From positions 9,052,001 through 9,116,000 of the forward strand of contig NZ_CP108055.1 of NCBI RefSeq assembly GCF_036174265.1: DNA of 64,000 nt. Reading direction: 5' to 3'. Positions 43,260 to 50,968 of the stretch are shown here, one piece after another. The translations under genes were made by a program, and so were the position numbers. The stretch's first letter is position 1; every line of letters starts with the position of its first letter. This stretch comes from Streptomyces sp. NBC_00285 (GTDB lineage Bacteria > Actinomycetota > Actinomycetes > Streptomycetales > Streptomycetaceae). The notes under the pieces are model-generated. The model ran no database searches. It saw nothing but the letters and a program-made list of their open reading frames with translations, and was not told the origin of the DNA.

Positions 43260-44198
43260 TCAACTGGCGGAGAAGTAGTGACCGTTGTCCAAGTCGGCGA
43301 GCAGGCCGGGGTGAGCGGGTTCCCAGCCGAGGGTCCGGCGGGTGATGAGGTGGGACGCCGGGTAGCTCTGCGTGACTATGTTCGCGAGGAACCCGAAGTA
43401 TCCCGGCACCATCAGTACGTCCGCGGGAATGCTCACGACGGGCAGAGCCAGACGGCTGCCGATGGCCTCGGCGATCTCGCGGAACGGGATGGCCCCGTCC
43501 CCGACCGCGTGCCAATAGCTGCCGGCCGGCCCCTTCTCCAGCGCCAGGCGGAACAAGGAGGCGACATCGCGGGTGTGCACGGCGTTCCACAGGTTCGCAC
43601 CGTCTCCGGGGTAGCCGACGACGCCCTTCTCCTTCGCGAGCGCGATCAGCGTGGGGAGGAAGCCGGTGCGGTCGGTGGTGCTGTGCGCGATGTTGGCGAT
43701 CCGCACGACCGAAGACCGCACTCCCTGCTCGGCGAGGCCGACCACGGCGGTTTCCACGACGTTGCGAACCCGCAGGGTGCCCCGGTACTCGTCGCCGCCG
43801 GGAAGCGCCGGGTCCTCCTCGGTGACCGGCCGGCCCAGGTGCTGCCCGGGCGAGCCGATGCTCCCCGCTGCGACCAGCGGCTTTCCGGTTCCCGCCAGTG
43901 CCTCGCCGTACGCGAGCATGATCGGGAGCTCCGCGGCGGCCACGGCGTCGATCCCGCCGGAGGGAAGCAGGTCCTGCCGGTGCGCGACGTGGACGACGCC
44001 GTCGGATTCCGCGGCCGCCTCCTTGAGCCCGTCGAGATCATCGAGGGCGCCGCGGCGCACCTTCGCGCCGAGCGCGGACAGTGCCGCCGCGGCCGTGTCC
44101 GACCGGGCAAGGCCGGTGACCTCGTGCCCGGCGGCGATGAGCTCGGGGACGATGTACGAACCGGAATGGCCGGTCCCGCCAGTGACGAAAACGCGCAT
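43260..44198 (-). CDS. NAD(P)-binding epimerase/dehydratase-family protein (extended SDR)
   Basis: A 312-aa protein starting at ATG 44198: MRVFVTGGTGHSGSYIVPEL, the TGGTGxxG Rossmann motif of NAD-dependent epimerases. Other parts are LARSDTAAAALSALGAKVRRGALDDLDGL, VHVAHRQDLLPSG and YPGDGANLWNAVHTRDVASLFRLALEKG, common in atypical SDRs annotated as SDR family oxidoreductases. The canonical YxxxK is not clearly present. It is followed upstream (52 nt) by a reductase-like gene, and both are divergent from a LysR regulator. The function is probably reductive handling of a small electrophile or xenobiotic; this is inference. Confidence 0.85.
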   Translation of the reverse strand: MRVFVTGGTGHSGSYIVPELIAAGHEVTGLARSDTAAAALSALGAKVRRGALDDLDGLKEAAAESDGVVHVAHRQDLLPSGGIDAVAAAELPIMLAYGEALAGTGKPLVAAGSIGSPGQHLGRPVTEEDPALPGGDEYRGTLRVRNVVETAVVGLAEQGVRSSVVRIANIAHSTTDRTGFLPTLIALAKEKGVVGYPGDGANLWNAVHTRDVASLFRLALEKGPAGSYWHAVGDGAIPFREIAEAIGSRLALPVVSIPADVLMVPGYFGFLANIVTQSYPASHLITRRTLGWEPAHPGLLADLDNGHYFSAS

Positions 44199-44250
44199 GC
44201 TGCTGGTCCTTGTGTTTGATGTGGCGGGAGAAGTGGTGGTGCGGGCGCGC

Positions 44251-44871
44251 TCAGGCAGAAGTGTTGACGGCGAGGGTGAAGTCGAAGCTCCCCACGCCAT
44301 GGCGGCCCAGGCCGATCATCACCAGGCCCGTTCCCTCCAGCCAGCGCGCCATTTCCAGGGGGCCGGTGTCCAACGGCCGGAGCCCGAGGCTCGTGACGAA
44401 TGCCGACACAGTGGCCTTGGCCTCGGCATCGTCGCCGGCGATGAGCACGTCCAAGGGGTTGCCCTGCGCCAGCATGTGACCGAAGACGGTGTTGAACGCC
44501 TTCACGATGTGCGCGCCGGCGGGGGCGGCCTTGGCGATCTCCTGCGCGCCGGAACTGCCGTCGGGCGTGACAAGGCCCTGGGAGTCGGGGGATACGGGGT
44601 TGGTGACGTCGATGATGATCTTTCCGCGCAGTGCGTCCCCGTACTCGCTGACCACCGCCGCAGCGCCGGCGTACGGCACGGCGAGGATGACGATGTCCCC
44701 GGCGGGGGCGGCGCCGGCCGTCCCGACAGTGGCGCCGCCGAGCGTGGCGGCCAATTCCTTGGCCCTGGCCGGGTCGCGGCCGATGATCTCGACGGCGTTG
44801 CCGCCGGCGAGCGCCCGGCCCGCCAGGGCGCCGGCCATGTTTCCCGGGCCGATAATGCTGATGCTGCTCAT
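44251..44871 (-). CDS. NADPH-dependent F420 reductase-like protein (NAD(P)-binding)
   Basis: A 206-aa protein starting at ATG 44871: MSSISIIGPGNMAGALAGRA, a GxGxxA-type dinucleotide-binding N-terminus, then VEIIGRDPARAKELAATLGG, GDIVILAVPYAGAAAVVSEYGD, GKIIIDVTNPVS and HIVKAFNTVFG. This is the pattern of the F420:NADPH oxidoreductase (NpdG/FNO) family and of related 'NADP oxidoreductase, coenzyme F420-dependent' proteins. It is the first gene of a minus-strand pair driven from the LysR-controlled region. It may supply reduced cofactor to an unseen enzyme or act on a small substrate itself. Confidence 0.86.
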   Translation of the reverse strand: MSSISIIGPGNMAGALAGRALAGGNAVEIIGRDPARAKELAATLGGATVGTAGAAPAGDIVILAVPYAGAAAVVSEYGDALRGKIIIDVTNPVSPDSQGLVTPDGSSGAQEIAKAAPAGAHIVKAFNTVFGHMLAQGNPLDVLIAGDDAEAKATVSAFVTSLGLRPLDTGPLEMARWLEGTGLVMIGLGRHGVGSFDFTLAVNTSA

Positions 44872-45078
44872 GGGTGTGCCTGCTTTCTGGAGCGGGACAA
44901 AACGCAATGCCCACCCCGTCGTTGCTGACGGGTGTGTCGTCGACGCGGTCGAATGACGCGATGGACAGCGCTCAATTCGGAATGTGCTCGTCCTGGGGCT
45001 GGGCCCTGCTTTCGCGTTCCGAAGTCGAATTCTTGTGGCGAATTCGTTTCGGCCCCTCGGGTACTTATTCAGGCTGTC

Positions 45079-45139
45079 ATTGGACCGAGTGGGTGTCCAA
45101 TACCTCTTTCAGTCGTGGTGATACCTTGGAGACATCACC
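45079..45139. promoter_or_regulatory. LysR-type operator region (two inverted repeats)
   Basis: ATTGGAC-9 nt-GTCCAAT (45079-45101) and GGTGAT-11 nt-ATCACC (45117-45122 and 45134-45139) lie just upstream of the LysR gene. The second is a perfect T-N11-A LysR box and ends 15 nt before the ATG. Together they look like recognition and activation sites for a regulator that also controls the divergent pair starting at 44871. The rest of 44872-45078 is relatively AT-rich promoter DNA with no gene. Confidence 0.75.
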
Positions 45140-45154
45140 GGGCCGGGAGGCGCC

Positions 45155-46078
45155 ATGGATCTGGACCTGCGCAAACTGCGGTACTTCGTCGCCCTGGCCG
45201 ACCAGTTGCACTTCGGCCGCGCCGCCGAAGAGCTGCACATCGCGCAGCCGGTGCTCAGCCGGCAGATCCGCGCGCTCGAACAGGATCTCGGCGCCTCGCT
45301 GTTCACCAGGGATCGCCACGGTGTGGCGCTGACCGACGCGGGCCGACAACTGCTGACCGACGCCGGTCCGCTGCTCGCCTCCGCGCACGCGGTCCGCCGC
45401 CGGGTGTCCGAGGCCGCCCGCGGCAGCCGTCGGCTGGTGGTCGGTTTCCGGGCCGGAATCCCGGTCATCCCGGCGGCGCAGGCGTTCGAGGACCGGCACC
45501 CTGACGTCGTCGTGGACGTGCAGCGCATCGAGTCGGACGACCAGGCCCCGATGCTGCTCGACGGCCGCATCGACATCGGCTATGTGCGGCTGCCCATCGA
45601 CGAGGCGGGCCTGCGTGTCACCCCGCTGTACACCGAGCCGCGGGTGGCTGTGCTGCCCGCCGGCCACCGGTTGGCCGGCAAGGAGGAGGTCACCGAGGCC
45701 GACCTGGCCGGCGAACCGCTGGTCTGGCATGCCGACCCGGACACGCAGCCCACCAAGCGCCCGCACCCCAACGCCGGGTACCTGGTGCGCGGGGTGGACG
45801 AGACGCTCGAGCATGTCGCGGCCGGGCGGGGCGTCTCGTTCCTGGCCCGTTCGGCGACCGTGTTCTACTCACATCCGGACGTCGTGTATGTGCCCGTCCC
45901 GGATCTGGCGCCCGACCAGGTGTGCCTCGCGGTGGCGGCATCGCGGACCTCGCCGGTGGTCGATGACTTCCTCGCCGCGGCTCAGGCGACGGCCGAGATC
46001 ACGGCGGAATGTGGGAACTACGAAATGTGGCAGATCGTAAGCGATGCCGTTTCGAAGCACGGTGAGCAATCCGGCTGA
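45155..46078 (+). CDS. LysR-family transcriptional regulator
   Basis: A 307-aa LysR protein. The N-terminal winged HTH reads LRKLRYFVALADQLHFGRAA, then EELHIAQPVLSRQIRALEQDLGASLFTR (aa ~5-55). The substrate-binding domain follows (RLVVGFRAGIPVIPAAQAFEDRHPDV, DIGYVRLPIDEAGLRVTPLYTEPRVAVLPAGHRLAG). The final ~25 residues (ITAECGNYEMWQIVSDAVSK) extend slightly beyond the usual end. GGGAGG lies upstream of the ATG. It is divergent from the epimerase-like/F420-reductase-like pair, with two palindromes between, so it probably activates that pair in response to a small effector. Confidence 0.93.
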   Translation: MDLDLRKLRYFVALADQLHFGRAAEELHIAQPVLSRQIRALEQDLGASLFTRDRHGVALTDAGRQLLTDAGPLLASAHAVRRRVSEAARGSRRLVVGFRAGIPVIPAAQAFEDRHPDVVVDVQRIESDDQAPMLLDGRIDIGYVRLPIDEAGLRVTPLYTEPRVAVLPAGHRLAGKEEVTEADLAGEPLVWHADPDTQPTKRPHPNAGYLVRGVDETLEHVAAGRGVSFLARSATVFYSHPDVVYVPVPDLAPDQVCLAVAASRTSPVVDDFLAAAQATAEITAECGNYEMWQIVSDAVSKHGEQSG

Positions 46079-46562
46079 CAATGGCAACGCCAGGGGGCTC
46101 GGGGGTGGCGGTGATGTCGGCGAACACTAAGGATTGACGACATCGTCGCTCGGCCACTTCCAGGACGATTGAGATCGTGATCTCGTCGAAGCCGGCAAAG
46201 GCATCAAAGGCATTTCCGATCAATTCCGCGGGACAATTCCACTCCCCAGTGGTGCCCGCTCTCGCCGAGCCACAGCAGCGCCGGTTCAAAGCGGTTCGAC
46301 CCGTCCACCAACCGGCACGCGCCGTTCGCGCAGCACCGGCGCCGCCGACCGGGAGGACCCGGCGCTGATCCACGCCCGCCGGGGCTTCGGCCACCGAGCC
46401 GGCCACGGGGACGCCTGGGACGTACGACCGCCACCCCGTGCCTCGCGCGTATGTATCGACGTGCCCGACGGCAACCGTGTGCGCGATACGGCAGACAAAA
46501 TTGTTGACAATCTTGTTTGGCTAGATTTAGGTTCGACAGGCACTCACTCAGGGAGGGCAACG
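46079..46562. other. Long intergenic region, no gene recognised; promoter at its right end
   Basis: The first ~350 nt have mixed composition and no frame with convincing codon bias on either strand. Several short minus-strand frames exist but match nothing I know, so it may be decayed coding DNA. The last 65 nt are AT-rich and carry the promoter and operator of the GntR gene. Confidence 0.5.
46500..46511. promoter_or_regulatory. FCD-GntR operator and promoter (regulator side)
   Basis: ATTGTTGACAAT is a palindrome (ATTGT/ACAAT arms) that contains a TTGACA -35 box (46504-46509), with a TAGGTT -10-like element 18 nt on (46528-46533). The same word, ATTGTTGACAA, recurs upstream of the MFS transporter at 50893. 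The regulator encoded 52 nt downstream is the obvious binder. Confidence 0.78.
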
Positions 46563-47213
46563 ATGCCGAAAGAAGCCCGTCCGAGCACCGGAGAGCAGGC
46601 CAAACAGCATGCGTTCGCGCAGCTGAGGCAGGCGATCCTGCACGGCGAGATGGCACCGGCACAGCGGCTGGTGGAGAACGAGCTCGCCGAGCAGTTCGGG
46701 GTGACACGGGCCAGTATCCGGGCCGCGCTCATCGATCTGGAGGCCCAGGGCCTCGTCGAGCGGATCCGCAACCGGGGTTCCCGGGTGCGGGTGGTGACCG
46801 TCGAGGAGGCGGTCGCCATCACCGAGTGCCGCATGGTCCTCGAAGGACTGTGCGCGGCCAAGGCGGCGACCCTGGCCAGTGACGAGCAGCTCGCCGAGCT
46901 GACCGAGCTGGGCACGGCGATGACCAAGGCCGTGGCCGACGGTGAGCCGATGACCTACTCCGAGCTCAACCAGGCCCTGCACGCCAGGGTGCGGGAGCTG
47001 TCCGGTCAGCAGACCGCGGTCGATCTGCTGGAGCGGCTGAACGCCCAACTGGTGCGGCACCGCTTCCAGTTGGCGCTGAGGCCGGGGCGCCCGCAGCACT
47101 CCCTGAACGAGCATCTGGCGATGATCGAGACGATCAGGTCCAGGGACCCGCAGGCGGCCGAGAAAGCCGTCCGCGCCCACCTCACCAGCGTGATCGAGGC
47201 GCTGCGCGACTGA
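46563..47213 (+). CDS. GntR-family (FCD) regulator of the aromatic meta-cleavage operon
   Basis: A 216-aa protein starting at ATG 46563 after GGGAGGG. The N-terminal winged helix (HAFAQLRQAILHGEMAPAQR, then FGVTRASIRAALIDLEAQGLVERIRNRGSRV) is followed by an all-helical FCD domain (ECRMVLEGLCAAKAATLA, NQALHARVRELSGQQ, HLAMIETIRSRDPQAAEKAVRAHL). FCD regulators commonly bind aromatic-acid or dicarboxylate intermediates. It is the first gene of an operon for ring-cleavage metabolism, and its operator word is repeated before the transporter gene. It is therefore the likely local repressor, inactivated by a pathway substrate. Confidence 0.92.
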   Translation: MPKEARPSTGEQAKQHAFAQLRQAILHGEMAPAQRLVENELAEQFGVTRASIRAALIDLEAQGLVERIRNRGSRVRVVTVEEAVAITECRMVLEGLCAAKAATLASDEQLAELTELGTAMTKAVADGEPMTYSELNQALHARVRELSGQQTAVDLLERLNAQLVRHRFQLALRPGRPQHSLNEHLAMIETIRSRDPQAAEKAVRAHLTSVIEALRD

Positions 47214-47261
47214 GCCGCGCGAGGCGGGCGCACATCTGTCGACTCCAAGGAGATCCGAGTA

Positions 47262-48011
47262 ATGACGCAGTCAGGCGCGCCCGCCGACCCACGTTCGACA
47301 CTTGTCATCACCGCGCATGCCGGGGACTTCGTGTGGCGTGCCGGCGGTGCCATCGCCTTGTCCGCCGCCCGCGGTGAGAAGGTCACCATCGCCTGTCTGA
47401 CCTTCGGCGAGCGCGGGGAGTCCGCAAAGGCCTGGCGCGAGGGCAGGAAACTCGACGAGATCAAGGCCATCCGCCGTGACGAGGCCGAGCGCGCCGCCGC
47501 CACCCTCGGCGCCGAGATCCTCTTCTTCGACGCCGGCGACTACCCCCTGGTCGCCACCGCCGAGCTGACCGACACAATCGTCGGGGTCTACCGGGCCACC
47601 CAGCCCGACGTCGTGCTCACCCACCCGGTCGAGGACCCGTACAACGGCGACCACCCGGCCGCCAACCGTATGGCCCTGGAGGCCCGTGTCCTGGCGCAGG
47701 CCATCGGTTACCCGGGCGAGGGCGAGATCATCGGTGCCCCGCCGGTCTTCTACTTCGAGCCCCACCAGCCCGAGATGAGCGGCTTCAGGCCCGAGGTCCT
47801 CCTCGACATCACCGAGGTCTGGGACACCAAGCGCAAGGCCATGGAGTGCCTCGGTGCCCAGCAGCACCTGTGGGACTACTACACCGACCTCGCCGTGCGC
47901 CGGGGCGTCCAGCTCAAGCGCAACGCGGGCCCGAACCTGGGCCTGGCGCACAAGACCATGGCTGAGGCGTACATGCGTCCCTACCCGCAGATCGCGAAGG
48001 AGCTGGCGTGA
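47262..48011 (+). CDS. galB: PIG-L family 4-oxalomesaconate hydratase-like enzyme
   Basis: A 249-aa PIG-L/LmbE-fold protein; ATG 47262 follows AAGGAGATCCGAGTA. The metal site reads TAHAGDFVWRAGGAIALSA, where deacetylases have AHPDDE. This xxHxxDFVWRAGG form is the one known in GalB of gallate catabolism, which hydrates 4-oxalomesaconate rather than deacetylating. FGERGESAKAWREGRKLDEIKAIR and HPVEDPYNGDHPAANRMALEA are also GalB-like. It is followed by the aldolase and tautomerase of the same pathway, which supports the call strongly. It would give 4-carboxy-4-hydroxy-2-oxoadipate. Confidence 0.86.
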   Translation: MTQSGAPADPRSTLVITAHAGDFVWRAGGAIALSAARGEKVTIACLTFGERGESAKAWREGRKLDEIKAIRRDEAERAAATLGAEILFFDAGDYPLVATAELTDTIVGVYRATQPDVVLTHPVEDPYNGDHPAANRMALEARVLAQAIGYPGEGEIIGAPPVFYFEPHQPEMSGFRPEVLLDITEVWDTKRKAMECLGAQQHLWDYYTDLAVRRGVQLKRNAGPNLGLAHKTMAEAYMRPYPQIAKELA

Positions 48012-48033
48012 GCGAGCTGAGGTGCAGCGGAGG

Positions 48034-48070
48034 CCGGGGGTCCGCGGAGCGAAGCGGAGTGGGCACCCGG
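48034..48070. repeat. REP-like palindromic repeat in the galB-galC gap
   Basis: CCGGGGGTCC and GGGCACCCGG flank GCGGAGCGAAGCGGAG in the 100-nt gap between hydratase and aldolase genes. The gap is unusually repetitive, with six GCGGAG-like hexamers. The GCGAAGCG core is shared with the repeats at 24394-24425 and 33729-33770. It may form a stem-loop that adjusts expression within the operon. Confidence 0.6.
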
Positions 48071-48111
48071 TCGCAGCGGAGCCGAAGCGGAGCTCCGCAG
48101 AAGGAGGAAGC

Positions 48112-48816
48112 ATGAGCGGCGTGATCGTCACCAACCCGCCGAAGGCGCAGCTGAAGGACGTCGACGCGCTGGCGCGGTACGGCGTGGCCACCGTCAGTGA
48201 GGCGATGGGCCGAACGGGCCTGCTGGGCCCGGACGTTCGCCCGGTCCAGCAGGGCGTACGCGTCGCCGGAACGGCCGTCACCGTGATCGGCTGGCCCGGC
48301 GACAACCTCATGATCCACGCGGCCGTCGAGCAGTGCGGCGAGGGCGACATCCTGGTCGTCACCACCACCTCTCCGTGCACGGACGGCCTGTTCGGCGAAC
48401 TGTTCGCGACGGCCCTCAAGCAGCGCGGGGTGCGTGGTGTCGTCACCAGCACCGGTGTCCGCGACACCCAGGAACTGCGCGACATGGGCTTCGCCGCCTG
48501 GTCCCGTGCGGTCTCCTCGCAGGGCACGGTCAAGGCCACGGGCGGCTCGGTCAACGTGCCGATCGCCATCGACGGTCAGGTGATCAACCCGGGAGACGTG
48601 ATCCTCGCCGACGACGACGGTGTCGTGGTCGTCCCGCGTGAGCGGGCCCGGGAGACGGTGGAGAGGTCCGAGGCCCGTGAGGCCAAGGAGGCGGCCACCC
48701 GCGCCGCCTTCATCGGGGGCCAACTCGGCCTGGACCGCTACGGGTTGCGGGAGACCCTGACGCGACTCGGCGTGGAGTACCGGACGTTCGAGGAGTACCG
48801 GGGAGAGCGGCCGTGA
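48112..48816 (+). CDS. galC: 4-carboxy-4-hydroxy-2-oxoadipate (CHA) aldolase-like protein, RraA-like fold
   Basis: A 234-aa class II aldolase of the RraA/HMG-CHA type; ATG 48112 follows AAGGAGG. Family features: GVATVSEAMGRTGLLGPDVRPV at the N-terminus, GDNLMIHAAVEQCGEGDILV, VRGVVTSTGVRDTQELRDMG with the conserved Arg-Asp pair that binds substrate and metal, and NVPIAIDGQVINPGDVILADDDGVVVVPRE. It would split CHA to pyruvate and oxaloacetate, the last step of the protocatechuate 4,5- and gallate pathways. It overlaps the next gene by 4 nt (GTGA). The neighbouring hydratase and tautomerase genes make the function likely rather than an RraA role. Confidence 0.88.
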   Translation: MSGVIVTNPPKAQLKDVDALARYGVATVSEAMGRTGLLGPDVRPVQQGVRVAGTAVTVIGWPGDNLMIHAAVEQCGEGDILVVTTTSPCTDGLFGELFATALKQRGVRGVVTSTGVRDTQELRDMGFAAWSRAVSSQGTVKATGGSVNVPIAIDGQVINPGDVILADDDGVVVVPRERARETVERSEAREAKEAATRAAFIGGQLGLDRYGLRETLTRLGVEYRTFEEYRGERP

Positions 48817-49904
48817 TCCCGCAGCCCGAGGAGGTGCCCTGTCTGCTGATGCGGGGCGGCACCTCCAAGGGTGCCTACTTCCTCGCCACCGACCTTCCTG
48901 CCGAACCCGCCCTGCGCGACGACCTGTTGCTGCGGATCATGGGCAGCCCGGACGAGCGGCAGATCGACGGACTGGGCGGCGCGCACCCGCTCACCAGCAA
49001 GGTCGCCGTGATCTCGGCGTCCACCGATCCCGCGGCCGACGTCGACTACCTGTTCCTCCAAGTCATGGTGGACCGGCCCGAGGTGAGTGACCGTCAGAAC
49101 TGCGGGAACATCCTCGCCGGTGTCGGTCCTTTCGCCGTCGAGCGCGGACTCGTCCCGGCGGGGGAGCAGGAGACCTCCGTGCGGATCCGCATGGTCAACT
49201 CCGGCGACCACGCCACGGCGACCTTCCCGACTCCCGGCGGCCGGGTGGACTACACGGGGGAGGCCGGGATCTCGGGCGTGCTCGGGACGGCCGCACCCGT
49301 GGTGATCGAGTTCCCGCCGGGCGCGGGGGAGTTGCTGCCCACCGCCAACGCCGTCGACGTCATCGACGGTGTCGAGGTGACCTGTGTGAACAACGGAATG
49401 CCGACCGTCCTCATGGCGGCCACCGCGCTCAAGGTCACCGGCTACGAGCGGCCCCGGGACCTGGAGGAGGACGTGGCCCTGGCCGATCGCCTGCGCACCA
49501 TCCGTCTGGAGGCGGGCCGCCTGATGGGCCTCGGTGACGTGTCCGACGCCACCGTCCCCAAGCTCACGCTGCTCGCCCCGCCCCGCGACGGGGGCGCGGT
49601 CAGCACCCGCACCTTCATCCCGGTGCGCTGTCACACCTCCATCGGTGTCCTGGGCGCGGCCGGCGTGGCCGCGGGCCTGCGGATCGACGGCGGTGTGGGC
49701 GCCCGGCTCGCGGTGCTCGATGCCGCGAGCGACCGCATCCGCATCGAGCATCCCACCGGATTCCTGGACATCGAAAGCACCCTCGGGACCACTCCCGGCG
49801 GCCTGCCCTGCCCCCGCCGGACCGCCGTGGTCCGTACCGCCCGCAAGATCTTCGACGGCACTGTCTTCCCCAGGGCCGTCGCCCCCCTCACAGGAGGTCG
49901 CTGA
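48813..49904 (+). CDS. galD: PrpF-family isomerase, probable 4-oxalomesaconate tautomerase
   Basis: A 363-aa PrpF-fold protein starting with GTG overlapping the aldolase stop. Signature parts are VPCLLMRGGTSKGAYFLATD, DGLGGAHPLTSKVAVISAS, DRQNCGNILAGVGPFAVERG (Cys at the catalytic position) and the C-terminal IPVRCHTSIGVLGAAGVAAG. PrpF and GalD share these. The adjacent hydratase and aldolase favour the GalD role, interconverting keto and enol (or isomeric) forms of 4-oxalomesaconate. It overlaps the following dioxygenase gene by 1 nt (TGATG). Confidence 0.87.
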   Translation: MIPQPEEVPCLLMRGGTSKGAYFLATDLPAEPALRDDLLLRIMGSPDERQIDGLGGAHPLTSKVAVISASTDPAADVDYLFLQVMVDRPEVSDRQNCGNILAGVGPFAVERGLVPAGEQETSVRIRMVNSGDHATATFPTPGGRVDYTGEAGISGVLGTAAPVVIEFPPGAGELLPTANAVDVIDGVEVTCVNNGMPTVLMAATALKVTGYERPRDLEEDVALADRLRTIRLEAGRLMGLGDVSDATVPKLTLLAPPRDGGAVSTRTFIPVRCHTSIGVLGAAGVAAGLRIDGGVGARLAVLDAASDRIRIEHPTGFLDIESTLGTTPGGLPCPRRTAVVRTARKIFDGTVFPRAVAPLTGGR

Positions 49905-50854
49905 TGACCCCGCCGCTCGGCGACATCGCCCACATCGGTCACACCCAGCTCTTCACCCCGGACCTGGACGCCAGCGTCGCGTTCTTCACCGACTTCCTGG
50001 GACTCACCGTCAACGGCCAGGACGGTGACACCGTCTATCTGCGGACCTACGACGACTACGAGCACCACAGCCTGGTCCTCACCGCCCGCGAGCGGCCCGG
50101 CCTCGGCCGGCTCGCCCTGCGCACCTCCAGCGAGGAGGCCCTGCACCGCCGTATCAGGGCGAACGAGGACGCGGGCGGCACCGGCACCTGGGTCGAGGAC
50201 GAACCAGGCCTCGGCAAGCTCTACGTCACCCGCGACCCGGACGGCCACGAGCACGCCCTGTACTGGGAGAGCGAGTACTTCCGCTGTCCCGACGAGCTGC
50301 GGCCCGCGCTGAAGAACCAGCCGCAGGCCAAGCCCAACAGGGGGGTGGGCGTGCGGCGCTTGGACCACATCAACTTCCTCGCCGCCGACGTGCTCGCCAA
50401 CGCCGAGTTCCAGCAGGGTGTCCTCGGCGCCCGGCCCACCGAGCAGATCCGGCTGGACAGCGGGAAGGTCGCGGCGCGCTGGCTGACGTACACGAACAAG
50501 TCGTACGACGTCGTCTACACCTCGGACTGGACCGGCAGCGAGGGCCGGCTGCACCACATCGCCTTCGCGACCGACACCCGTGAGGACATCCTGCGTGCGG
50601 CCGATCTCGCCATCGACACGGGCGTGTTCATCGAGACGGGCCCGCACAAGCACGCCATCCAGCAGACGTTCTTCCTGTACGTCTACGAGCCCGGCGGCAA
50701 CCGGATCGAGCTGTGCAACCCGCTCACCCGGCTGGTGCTGGCGCCCGACTGGCCGCTGGTCACCTGGACCGAGGAAGAGCGCAAGAAGGGGCAGGCCTGG
50801 GGCTTGCAGACCATCGCGTCGTTCCATACGCACGGGACGCCACCGGTGGCTTGA
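49904..50854 (+). CDS. VOC-superfamily (type I) extradiol ring-cleavage dioxygenase, catechol 2,3-dioxygenase-like
   Basis: A 316-aa two-domain vicinal-oxygen-chelate protein. The N-terminal module is IAHIGHTQLFTPDLDASVAF and the catalytic C-terminal module holds the three iron ligands: His in VRRLDHINFLA (~aa 151), His in GRLHHIAFATD (~aa 213) and Glu in GGNRIELCNP (~aa 265). Spacing and length match catechol 2,3-dioxygenases. It should cleave an ortho-dihydroxylated ring next to the diol. In the gallate and protocatechuate 4,5 routes this step is normally done by unrelated LigAB/GalA (type II) enzymes. Here a type I enzyme is coupled to the downstream genes, so the ring substrate is uncertain. 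Confidence 0.9.
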   Translation: MTPPLGDIAHIGHTQLFTPDLDASVAFFTDFLGLTVNGQDGDTVYLRTYDDYEHHSLVLTARERPGLGRLALRTSSEEALHRRIRANEDAGGTGTWVEDEPGLGKLYVTRDPDGHEHALYWESEYFRCPDELRPALKNQPQAKPNRGVGVRRLDHINFLAADVLANAEFQQGVLGARPTEQIRLDSGKVAARWLTYTNKSYDVVYTSDWTGSEGRLHHIAFATDTREDILRAADLAIDTGVFIETGPHKHAIQQTFFLYVYEPGGNRIELCNPLTRLVLAPDWPLVTWTEEERKKGQAWGLQTIASFHTHGTPPVA

Positions 50855-50892
50855 GCTGCGCGTTCGCGAGCCACTCCTGGATTGTCGATGAG

Positions 50893-50904
50893 ATTGTTGA
50901 CAAA
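50893..50904. promoter_or_regulatory. FCD-GntR operator and promoter (transporter side)
   Basis: ATTGTTGACAAA matches the operator word upstream of the GntR gene (46500) at 11 of 12 positions. A TTGACA -35 box at 50909-50914 with TAGCGT 17 nt later (50932-50937) forms a promoter for the MFS gene. The transporter is therefore probably co-repressed with the operon. Confidence 0.75.
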
Positions 50905-50968
50905 AGCGTTGACATCCTGGGGGTGGCTCCTTAGCGTCTGGCGCACCAAGCACGAGAGGTAACCGACG

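Noticed and set aside
46079..46440. Possible transposase or old gene in the LysR-GntR gap
   Set aside because: Several short frames exist on the minus strand, but none shows codon bias or a motif I recognise, so no element is claimed.
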